Source: Bacillota bacterium (lineage in GTDB: Bacteria > Bacillota > Bacilli > Calditerricolales > Calditerricolaceae). Taken from it: a stretch of 6,505 bases of DNA. The stretch lies in contig PKQU01000120.1 of NCBI GenBank assembly GCA_017577925.1, positions 1 to 6,505 of the forward strand, in the 5' to 3' direction. The translations under genes were made by a program, and so were the position numbers. Shown in pieces: positions 1-6,248 of the stretch. Under the pieces are notes generated by a model. It had not been told where the DNA came from. It ran no database searches and worked only from the letters and a program-made list of their open reading frames with translations. Every line of letters begins with the position of its first letter. Within the stretch, counting starts at the first letter, position 1.

Positions 1-271
1 CTGTGGCCTTGCCGAAAATCTCGGCCATCATCCCCTTTACATCACAACCCTTTGCAATGCAGTGGCCATGCCCTCTATGGGTACTGGTAAGAAAATCGCC
101 ATCGGTGAGATGGGCGCACGTACCCACCGCAACCGCTTCCTCACCGGCATACAGGTGCACGAATCCGGGAATCCGCCCTTTGCTGAAGTAATCCCGGACG
201 GCCAACTCAAATTCGCGGATCAACCGCATGCGTTCATACATCCAGCGCAGTTTCTCCGGCCCGATTTCCAT
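1..271 (-). CDS. acoA: Acetoin dehydrogenase E1 component, alpha subunit (partial, N-terminal 90 residues)
   Basis: This is the TPP-dependent E1 alpha subunit of the acetoin dehydrogenase complex, which with the beta subunit cleaves acetoin and passes the acetyl unit to the E2 lipoyl carrier in the cytoplasm. Only the first 90 codons are present; the gene runs off the left edge. The visible protein begins MEIGPEKLRWMYERMRLIRE. It carries RIPGFVHLYAGEEAVA (residues 33-48) and STHRGHGHCIAKG (63-75), which closely match my memory of Bacillus AcoA and are typical of the E1 alpha/2-oxo acid dehydrogenase family. The start ATG (complement of 269-271) follows a purine-rich GGGGGAAG (complement of 276-283). 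Pyruvate dehydrogenase E1 alpha is the main alternative, but the GFVHLYAGEEA and GHCIAKG wording favours acetoin. Codons are less strictly G/C-ending than in thiC. The acoB, acoC and acoL genes would be expected beyond the left edge. Confidence 0.88.
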   Translation of the reverse strand, partial: MEIGPEKLRWMYERMRLIREFELAVRDYFSKGRIPGFVHLYAGEEAVAVGTCAHLTDGDFLTSTHRGHGHCIAKGCDVKGMMAEIFGKAT

Positions 272-313
272 ATGCTTCCCCCCATATACCCGGAATTCTC
301 TGAACAGAAAGGT

Positions 314-342
314 TTTTTAATGCAGGCTCGCACCCGCGGCAA
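314..342 (-). promoter_or_regulatory. Candidate acoA promoter (sigma-54-like and sigma-A-like elements overlap)
   Basis: Reading the minus strand, GG (complement of 334-335) and GC (complement of 322-323) are separated by exactly 10 bases, the invariant -24/-12 spacing of sigma-54 promoters; the flanks (CTGCA at -12) fit only partly. Bacillus subtilis acoA is known to depend on SigL (sigma-54) and the activator AcoR, which makes this reading attractive. The same stretch also offers a sigma-A-like pair: TTGCCG (complement of 337-342), a 17-base spacer, and TAAAAA (complement of 314-319). Either would start transcription about 35-40 bases upstream of the acoA start codon. The sequence alone cannot decide between them. 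Confidence 0.35.
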
Positions 343-402
343 GAGCGCTTACATCCATCGCTTTCATATGTATACCGACTTGGCTAGTTTTATGATCTCC
401 AT

Positions 403-419
403 CCCTGTTCGCAACAGGG
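403..419. repeat. Perfect 17-bp inverted repeat, candidate regulator binding site
   Basis: CCCTGTT (403-409) and AACAGGG (413-419) are perfect inverted arms around a CGC centre. The element lies about 130-150 bases upstream of the acoA start and about 70 bases downstream of the acoA promoter candidates on the plus-strand map, which is the usual placement of an upstream activator site for a sigma-54 activator such as AcoR. It is equally placed to lie in the leader of the plus-strand pseudouridine synthase gene, where it could be an operator or an RNA hairpin. No T-tract follows on either strand, so it is not a standard terminator. Confidence 0.45.
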
Positions 420-465
420 GTGTCGGTTATCATAGAGGGGGAGAAGCGCCAAGGAGGCTGCACAC

Positions 466-1449
466 ATGGACAACACTCCCGTCAAGCGGCACAATAAGTG
501 GATCACGTTCACCGTGCCGGTCGACTGGGAGGGCCGCACGGTACGCGAGGTGCTCAAGGGGCCGCTGCTGCTGTCGAATCGGATGATCAACCGGTTAACC
601 CGGATGCGCGGCATCCGGCTCAACGGACGCATGCCGTGGCTCGACCGCCCGGTACGGGCCGGCGACCGATTGGCCGTGGCCATCCGCCCGTGGGAGGAGC
701 CGGACCTTGTGCCGGAACCGGTGCCCTTTGGCCTCGTCTACGAGGATGACGATCTGCTCGTCGTCGACAAGCCGGCGGGGATCAACGTGCATCCGGTGCG
801 CCGTCATGAGCGGGGCACCCTCGCCCACGGCATCGCCTACCACTGGCAGCAGCAGGGCGTGGAGGCCCGCGTGCGTCCGGTGCACCGCCTCGACCGCGAC
901 ACTTCGGGCCTGCTGCTGGTGGCCAAGCACGCCTACGCCCACCAGCTTCTCGACCGCGCCCTGCGCGAAAAACGCATCCGCCGCGTCTACCTGGCCGTGG
1001 TGCACGGCCGCCTGGCCGAAGGCACGGGCGTCATCGACGCCCCCATCGCCCGGGATCCGGGCCATCCGCTGCGCCGGCGCGTCGATGAACGCGGGGAACC
1101 GGCCGTCACGCGCTACCGCGTGCTTACGCAAACGGACGACGCGTCGTTTGTCGAGGCGGAATTGGAGACGGGCCGAACGCACCAGATCCGCGTCCACTTC
1201 GCCCACCTCGGCCATCCGCTGTTCGGGGACCGACTGTACGGCGCCGCCACCGAGCATATCGCCCGGCAGGCCCTCCACGCCGCCCGGCTGGCCTTCACCC
1301 ATCCGCTGACCGGCGCGGCGATGGCCTTTTCGTCGCCCCTACCGGAAGACCTGCGGCACCTGGTCAAGACCCTTGGCCTTGCGGTGCCCGATGACGTCCT
1401 CGGCGTTGACGCACCCGCCCGGGTTCCCGAATGCGGCACTTTTCCCTGA
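466..1449 (+). CDS. RluA-family RNA pseudouridine synthase
   Basis: This 327-residue cytoplasmic enzyme isomerises specific uridines in rRNA or tRNA to pseudouridine. The N-terminal part (about residues 24-73) has an S4-like RNA-binding layout ending RPVRAGDRLAV. The catalytic domain follows, with VYEDDDLLVVDKPAGINVHP (91-110), the signature HRLDRDTSG at 140-148 (catalytic Asp 143 by family precedent), and GRTHQIRVHFAHLGHPLFGD near residues 236-255. The length is normal for RluD/YlyB-type members. The start is fixed by AAGGAGG (451-457) eight bases before the ATG. The tail after about residue 305 is Pro/Ala-rich and looks poorly conserved. The target nucleotide cannot be assigned from sequence: Firmicutes carry several paralogues (RluB and RluD types, YjbO, YhcT, YlyB). 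It stands alone, divergent from acoA and upstream of the separately promoted thiC. Confidence 0.93.
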   Translation: MDNTPVKRHNKWITFTVPVDWEGRTVREVLKGPLLLSNRMINRLTRMRGIRLNGRMPWLDRPVRAGDRLAVAIRPWEEPDLVPEPVPFGLVYEDDDLLVVDKPAGINVHPVRRHERGTLAHGIAYHWQQQGVEARVRPVHRLDRDTSGLLLVAKHAYAHQLLDRALREKRIRRVYLAVVHGRLAEGTGVIDAPIARDPGHPLRRRVDERGEPAVTRYRVLTQTDDASFVEAELETGRTHQIRVHFAHLGHPLFGDRLYGAATEHIARQALHAARLAFTHPLTGAAMAFSSPLPEDLRHLVKTLGLAVPDDVLGVDAPARVPECGTFP

Positions 1450-1454
1450 TTCGG

Positions 1455-1476
1455 CATGGGTCGCTCGGGGCCCATG
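1455..1476 (+). repeat. Short hairpin just after the pseudouridine synthase gene
   Basis: CATGGG (1455-1460) and CCCATG (1471-1476) can form a six-pair stem with a 10-base GC-rich loop, starting six bases after the stop codon. The following AACAAATTTGTT contains only short T runs, so this would be a weak terminator at best. It may trim or partly terminate the upstream transcript before the thiC promoter. Confidence 0.35.
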
Positions 1477-1487
1477 GAACAAATTTG

Positions 1488-1516
1488 TTGCCTGTTGTCC
1501 CCCGCTGCGCTACGAT
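1488..1516 (+). promoter_or_regulatory. Sigma-A-like promoter for the TPP riboswitch/thiC transcript
   Basis: TTGCCT (1488-1493) and TACGAT (1511-1516) are separated by exactly 17 bases. Each box matches the consensus at 4 of 6 positions. Transcription would begin near 1523, about 20 bases before the aptamer, which is the expected arrangement for a riboswitch leader. A 12-bp palindrome, AACAAATTTGTT (1478-1489), abuts and slightly overlaps the -35 box. Confidence 0.6.
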
Positions 1517-1540
1517 AGAGATGACAGCCAACCGCATACC

Positions 1541-1640
1541 GCACACGGGAGCTCGGGGAGCCGGGCTGAGAGGGTGACCAGGAATCCGTCACCGACCGTC
1601 TGAACCTGACCAGGGTAATGCCTGCGCAGGGAACGTGCAC
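1541..1640 (+). ncRNA. TPP riboswitch aptamer (THI element)
   Basis: All conserved blocks of the TPP aptamer are present in order: GGGAGC (1547-1552), GGGCTGAGAGGG (1563-1574), CTGAACCTGA (1600-1609), GGTAATGCC (1614-1622) and GCGCAGGGA (1624-1632). Helices can be drawn: a closing stem from CACG (1544-1547) with CGTG (1634-1637), a GCTCGG/CCGGGC stem around 1551-1566, and a GGTGAC/GTCACC arm (1573-1578 with 1588-1593). The RNA binds thiamine pyrophosphate and senses its level. Position between a promoter and a terminator upstream of thiC shows feedback control of thiamine synthesis. Confidence 0.97.
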
Positions 1641-1662
1641 CGACGCACCATTCGCCACGCAC

Positions 1663-1688
1663 GGCCGCCTTCCCTGGCGGCCTTTTTT
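1663..1688 (+). terminator. Riboswitch expression-platform intrinsic terminator
   Basis: GGCCGCC (1663-1669) and GGCGGCC (1676-1682) form a perfect seven-pair GC stem around the loop TTCCCT, followed directly by six T residues (1683-1688). It lies 25 bases after the aptamer, so ligand binding should favour premature termination and shut off thiC. A plausible antiterminator is CGTGC (1634-1638, the 3' side of the aptamer closing stem) pairing with GCACG (1659-1663), which overlaps the base of the terminator arm. That alternative pairing is my inference. Confidence 0.92.
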
Positions 1689-1800
1689 CACCCCTTTCAC
1701 ATTCGCCGCAATTCTTCGTCGCTTTCCGCCCCGGATCCCTCCCCTGCCACCGTGTGGACGTGCGGCGCTGTCAACACTCCGCGGCAGAGGAGGAGGCGCC
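1689..1800 (+). other. thiC leader downstream of the terminator, with ribosome binding site
   Basis: This 112-base C-rich stretch between the attenuator and thiC contains no convincing second promoter or second aptamer. It ends with AGGAGGAGG (1788-1796). The AGGAGG at 1788-1793 sits seven bases before the ATG at 1801, which fixes the thiC start. The reading frame is open back to 1618, but that part is riboswitch RNA and not coding. Confidence 0.6.
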
Positions 1801-3519
<1,719 letters not shown>

Positions 3520-3567
3520 CCCGCGCGCCGCAACAAGAAACTCTTTTCCGGGTTTTGCTGTCTCCTG

Positions 3568-3598
3568 AACCGATGGGGGTTCCCATCGGTTTTCTTCT
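3568..3598 (+). terminator. Intrinsic terminator of thiC
   Basis: AACCGATGGG (3568-3577) and CCCATCGGTT (3582-3591) form a perfect ten-pair stem with a GGTT tetraloop, followed by the T-rich run TTCTTCTT. It ends about 80 bases after the thiC stop, so the thiC transcript is likely monocistronic. Confidence 0.92.
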
Positions 3599-3627
3599 TG
3601 CCACGCTTGCTATCACAATGATATCAT
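3598..3627 (+). promoter_or_regulatory. Sigma-A-like promoter of the SPFH/RHH unit
   Basis: TTGCCA (3598-3603, 5 of 6 consensus) and TATCAT (3622-3627, 5 of 6) are separated by 18 bases. The -35 box begins in the T-tract of the thiC terminator, so the two elements are packed tightly. Transcription would begin near 3634, giving a leader of about 36 bases to the start codon at 3670. The -10 box forms half of the palindrome ATGATATCAT (3618-3627). Confidence 0.6.
3618..3627. repeat. 10-bp palindrome over the -10 box, candidate operator
   Basis: ATGATATCAT is a perfect palindrome whose right portion is the -10 hexamer TATCAT. A repressor bound here would block RNA polymerase. Since the second gene of the unit encodes a ribbon-helix-helix protein, a family that binds short AT-rich palindromes and often represses its own promoter, autoregulation is a reasonable inference. 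Ten-base palindromes also occur by chance. Confidence 0.35.
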
Positions 3628-3669
3628 GTTGTTGAAATCGTTTGACACCAGTTGAGAGGAGGCAATGGG

Positions 3670-4512
3670 ATGCGGGAAAAACCCTTATCCGCCGTCAACG
3701 GTTTTGTGGGAATCACCGTCATCCTCGCGCTGCTCGGCCTCGGCGCCTGGCTCCTCTTCAGCGCGGGGAATGTGGCAGGCATCGCGCTGCTGGTGCTCGG
3801 CCTGCTGCTGGCCAGCGGCATCGTCATGGTGCAGCCCAACGAGGCCAAAGCCGTCGTGTTCTTCGGCCGCTACCTCGGGACCCTCCGCGAAAACGGGCTC
3901 CACCTCACCTACCCGCTCACCAGCCGCAAGCGCGTCTCACTGCGCATTCGCAACTTTACGAGCGCCAAGCTGAAGGTCAACGACGTGGAGGGCAACCCCA
4001 TCGAGATCGCCGCCGTCATCGCCTTCCGCGTGGTCGACTCGGCCAAAGCCTTGTTTGACGTGGACGAATACGAACGGTTCGTCGAAATCCAGAGCGAGGC
4101 CGCCATCCGCAACATCGCCAGCCGGTATCCCTACGACCTGTTCGACCAGGAAGGGATTTCGCTGCGCAGCCACACCGAGGAGGTGGCCGCCGAGCTGAAG
4201 GCCGATCTGCAACAGCGGTTGGCCGTGGCCGGCGTAGAGGTGCTGGAGGCGCGGTTGACCCACCTTGCTTACGCCGCCGAGATCGCCGGTGCCATGCTGC
4301 AGCGGCAGCAGGCAAAAGCCATCGTCGCCGCGCGGGAAAAGATCGTCGAGGGCGCCGTGGGCATGGTGCAGATGGCCCTCGACAAGCTGGAGCAGGAAGG
4401 GATCATCGCCCTGGACGAAGAGAAAAAGGCCACCATGGTCAACAACCTCATGGTGGCCATCGTGGCGGAGCGACCGGCCCAGCCGGTGATCCACACCGGC
4501 ACCATCTACTGA
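3670..4512 (+). CDS. Membrane-anchored SPFH/Band 7 domain protein
   Basis: This 280-residue protein has two hydrophobic N-terminal segments (about residues 12-30 and 35-54) that likely form a membrane hairpin. They are followed by an SPFH domain starting at VQPNEAKAVVFFGRYLG (about 54-70) and including LRIRNFTSAKLKVNDVEGNP (91-110) and VIAFRVVD (116-123). The helical Ala/Glu-rich segment (about 140-245, with RLAVAGVEVLEARLTHLAYA) is the usual oligomerising part. The tail ends QPVIHTGTIY, which I recall as conserved in this bacterial subgroup. SPFH proteins form multimeric scaffolds on the membrane; no substrate or partner can be assigned. The start ATG at 3670 has AGGAGG (3657-3662) seven bases upstream; a TTG at 3652 in the same frame precedes that site and is unlikely. 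It is followed 21 bases later by a ribbon-helix-helix gene, apparently in one operon. Confidence 0.88.
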   Translation: MREKPLSAVNGFVGITVILALLGLGAWLLFSAGNVAGIALLVLGLLLASGIVMVQPNEAKAVVFFGRYLGTLRENGLHLTYPLTSRKRVSLRIRNFTSAKLKVNDVEGNPIEIAAVIAFRVVDSAKALFDVDEYERFVEIQSEAAIRNIASRYPYDLFDQEGISLRSHTEEVAAELKADLQQRLAVAGVEVLEARLTHLAYAAEIAGAMLQRQQAKAIVAAREKIVEGAVGMVQMALDKLEQEGIIALDEEKKATMVNNLMVAIVAERPAQPVIHTGTIY

Positions 4513-4533
4513 AGGTGTCGGGGAAGACCGGCC

Positions 4534-4806
4534 ATGGCGCCGAAAAAATCGTTCCTCCTCCGCCTCGATCCCCAGCTTTACGATGTCCTGGCGCGATGGG
4601 CCGCCGACGAGTTCCGCTCCGTCAACGGGCACATCGAGTACCTGCTTCGCGAGGCCGCGCGGCGCGCCGGCCGCTGGCCAAAGAAGGGCGAGGAACCCAT
4701 GCCGGTCGGCCCCGGCAACGATGAGCCGGAACGGGCGCGGGGCGACCCGACCGGACCGGCGCCCCACGACGGGACAAACGACGGCCGTCCCCGCAAAGGC
4801 GGCTAA
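4534..4806 (+). CDS. Small Arc/CopG-type ribbon-helix-helix protein with a disordered tail
   Basis: This is a 90-residue putative DNA-binding protein. Residues 1-47 match the ribbon-helix-helix layout of Arc: a basic beta strand KKSFLLRLDP (4-13), helix A QLYDVLARWAADEF (14-27), a turn RSVNG, then helix B HIEYLLREAARRAGR (33-47). Such proteins dimerise and insert the paired strands in the DNA major groove. Residues about 48-90 are rich in Pro, Gly, Asp, Glu and Arg, look disordered, and exceed the compact length usual for this group. The ribosome site is modest (GGGGAAG, 4520-4526). It starts 21 bases after the SPFH stop and is followed by a terminator. No toxin gene is adjacent, so an antitoxin role is not supported. 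A transcription factor acting on its own operon is my preferred inference. Confidence 0.82.
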   Translation: MAPKKSFLLRLDPQLYDVLARWAADEFRSVNGHIEYLLREAARRAGRWPKKGEEPMPVGPGNDEPERARGDPTGPAPHDGTNDGRPRKGG

Positions 4807-4828
4807 ACGGCAGCGGCCCGCCACACGC

Positions 4829-4876
4829 AGGGCCCCGGTACGCGCGCGTTGATGCGTCCGGGGCTCTTTCGTTTCG
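4829..4876 (+). terminator. Intrinsic terminator after the SPFH/RHH unit
   Basis: AGGGCCCCGG (4829-4838) pairs with CCGGGGCTCT (4858-4867), including one G-T wobble. An inner ACGC (4840-4843) pairs with GCGT (4854-4857) to extend the stem. The stem runs into TTTCGTTT. It begins 22 bases after the RHH stop codon. The T residues are present only for plus-strand transcription. Confidence 0.8.
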
Positions 4877-4947
4877 CGTATCCGCGCCCCGGCGCCTTCC
4901 GCCGGACGGCATGCGGATCCGGCCACGTCCCACCGGGACCGTTCGCC
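4877..4947. other. Hairpin-rich gap between convergent genes
   Basis: This gap separates the RHH terminator from the stop of the minus-strand amidohydrolase gene. It holds nested inverted repeats: ATCCGC (4880-4885) with GCGGAT (4913-4918) outside, and CCGGCG (4889-4894) with CGCCGG (4900-4905) inside. A separate hairpin is formed by GTCCC (4927-4931) and GGGAC (4935-4939). None has a T-tract on the minus strand, so the amidohydrolase transcript lacks an obvious intrinsic terminator here, though these structures might end it or protect its 3' end. Confidence 0.45.
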
Positions 4948-6189
4948 TTACGCCGTGGTCACCGACGGCTGGCTGGCTTCGGGCAGGGTCAGCTGCACCC
5001 CGTCCAGGACGCTCTCCCCAACCAGCGTGCGCAGCGTCAGGGCGGCCAAGGTCTTGGCCGCCACGGCCATGGCCCGCTCGTCGATGTCAAAGCGCGGGTG
5101 ATGGTGCGGGTAAGCCGCCCCCACCTGCGGGTTGCCCGCCCCGGTAAAGAAGAAGGTGCCGGGGACCTCCTGCAGATAGTAGGCAAAATCTTCGCCGCCC
5201 ATCAACGGCTCCATGCGCACGAGCCGGTTGGCGTCATAGATGCGCGAGAGGATGTCGACCAGCAGGCGCGTTTCCCGTTCATGGTTGACCAGTGCCGGAT
5301 ACCCGCGCGTGTACGTGTAAGTGTAGCGTGCGCCGGCAGCGGAACAGACGCCGTGCACCACCCGCTCGATCTCCCGTTCCAGCAGGGTGCGCACCCCCTC
5401 GTCGAAGGCGCGCGACGTACCTTCCAGTTCCGCCTGCTCGGCGATGACGTTGAAGGCCGATCCGGCGTGGAACGACCCCACCGTCACCACCGCCGGCTGT
5501 ACCGGGTCGACCCGCCGCGCGACCACCTGCTGGAGCATGCTCACCAATTGGGCCCCAATGGCGATGGCGTCCACCGTCTCATGGGGCGCCGCCCCATGAC
5601 CGCCGCGCCCCTCGACCACAATGCGGAAGGCGTCGGCCGCCGCCATCATCGGCCCTTCCCGGTAGCCGATCGTGCCGAGGGGCAGGCCGCTCCACACATG
5701 GGTACCATAGATGACGTCCACGCCCTCCAGGCACCCGTCCTCGATCATCGCCTTGGCCCCGCCCGGGGTCACCTCCTCGGCAAACTGGTGGATGAACACC
5801 ACCCGTCCCGGCAGCCGGTCGCGCACGGCGCACAAGGCCTTGGCCACGCCGAGAAGGATAGCCGTGTGGGCGTCGTGGCCGCAGGCGTGCATCACACCGG
5901 GAACCCGGGAACGGTACGGCACCTCCTTTTCATCTTGAATGGGCAAGGCGTCGAAATCGGCACGCAAGGCCACCGTGGGGCCGGGCGACGCGCCTTCCAG
6001 CACCGCCACCACCCCGCGCCCGCCGACACCCTCCCGCACGGCGAGCCCAAACGAGCGCTGCAGTTCGGCAATGCGTTTGGGCGTTTCCACCTCCTGAAAC
6101 GACAGCTCGGGGTGCATGTGGAAGTGCCGGCGCCAGGCAACCATGTCGGAATAGAGGTGGTCAATCCGATGAAACACCGTTTGCAGCAT
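4948..6189 (-). CDS. M20-family amidohydrolase (N-acyl-amino acid / hippurate hydrolase type)
   Basis: This 413-residue cytoplasmic metallohydrolase probably cleaves the amide bond of N-acylated amino acids. Family landmarks are in order: RRHFHMHPELSFQE (20-33), ALRADFDALPI (74-84), HACGHDAH (101-108, with metal ligands Cys 103 and His 105), HQFAEE (134-139, with the catalytic and metal glutamates 138 and 139), THVW (His 164), GRGGHGAAPH (194-203, the dimerisation-domain edge), MGGEDFAYYL (330-339) and PHHHPRFDIDE (361-371). The Cys/His/Glu/His/His set places it in the aminoacylase/carboxypeptidase branch (HipO, AmaA, YxeP, plant IAA-amino acid hydrolases), not the DapE/ArgE branch with its usual Asp ligand. 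Length is typical, with about 25 extra C-terminal residues. The start has GGAGG (complement of 6198-6202) eight bases upstream. It lies 59 bases downstream of a probable symporter gene in the same direction. The exact substrate cannot be named. Confidence 0.93.
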   Translation of the reverse strand: MLQTVFHRIDHLYSDMVAWRRHFHMHPELSFQEVETPKRIAELQRSFGLAVREGVGGRGVVAVLEGASPGPTVALRADFDALPIQDEKEVPYRSRVPGVMHACGHDAHTAILLGVAKALCAVRDRLPGRVVFIHQFAEEVTPGGAKAMIEDGCLEGVDVIYGTHVWSGLPLGTIGYREGPMMAAADAFRIVVEGRGGHGAAPHETVDAIAIGAQLVSMLQQVVARRVDPVQPAVVTVGSFHAGSAFNVIAEQAELEGTSRAFDEGVRTLLEREIERVVHGVCSAAGARYTYTYTRGYPALVNHERETRLLVDILSRIYDANRLVRMEPLMGGEDFAYYLQEVPGTFFFTGAGNPQVGAAYPHHHPRFDIDERAMAVAAKTLAALTLRTLVGESVLDGVQLTLPEASQPSVTTA

Positions 6190-6213
6190 AAAGACGTCCT
6201 CCCTCTTCTGATC

Positions 6214-6230
6214 GGGTTTTGTGGAAACCC
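6214..6230 (-). repeat. Small intercistronic hairpin between the symporter and amidohydrolase genes
   Basis: GGGTTT (6214-6219) and AAACCC (6225-6230) form a six-pair stem with a five-base loop in the 59-base gap. No T-run follows on the minus strand, so it should not terminate transcription. It may be a processing or stability element, or chance. Confidence 0.3.
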
Positions 6231-6248
6231 AGAGGCGGTCACAAGCCT

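Larger units (their letters stand above)
272..465. other. Divergent intergenic regulatory region between acoA and the RluA-family gene
   Basis: This is a 194-base, comparatively AT-rich gap between two divergently oriented genes. It contains candidate acoA promoters (314-342, minus), a perfect 17-bp inverted repeat (403-419) and the ribosome binding site of the plus-strand gene (AAGGAGG, 451-457). For the plus-strand gene the best promoter-like match I find is CTTACA (348-353), a 17-base spacer, then TATACC (371-376). It is only 4/6 in each box, so I do not call it with confidence. ACCGAC (374-379) and GTCGGT (422-427) form a further pair of short inverted arms around the palindrome, which may be chance. 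Confidence 0.6.

Noticed and set aside
317..367. A 16-residue minus-strand upstream reading frame (MKAMDVSALAAGASLH) before acoA.
   Set aside because: No ribosome binding site precedes it, and the best acoA promoter candidates overlap or lie downstream of it, so it is probably not transcribed.
62..586. A 174-codon plus-strand open frame at the left edge.
   Set aside because: It is antisense to the convincingly conserved acoA N-terminus and overlaps the start of the pseudouridine synthase gene in another frame.
1618..1800. In-frame 5' extension of thiC to an ATG at 1618, giving a 633-residue protein.
   Set aside because: The ATG is part of the conserved GGTAATGCC block of the TPP aptamer and the extension reads through the terminator. 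A strong AGGAGG precedes the ATG at 1801 and the protein from there matches ThiC.
3652..3669. A TTG start six codons upstream of the SPFH ATG.
   Set aside because: The AGGAGG site lies between the TTG and the ATG, so only the ATG at 3670 is properly spaced.
4534..4806. Reading the RHH gene as the antitoxin of a toxin-antitoxin system.
   Set aside because: The neighbour is an SPFH membrane protein with no toxin motif, and a terminator follows directly.
3937..4926. A 329-codon open frame antisense to the SPFH and RHH genes.
   Set aside because: It overlaps two well-supported genes and a terminator, and is low-complexity shadow sequence.
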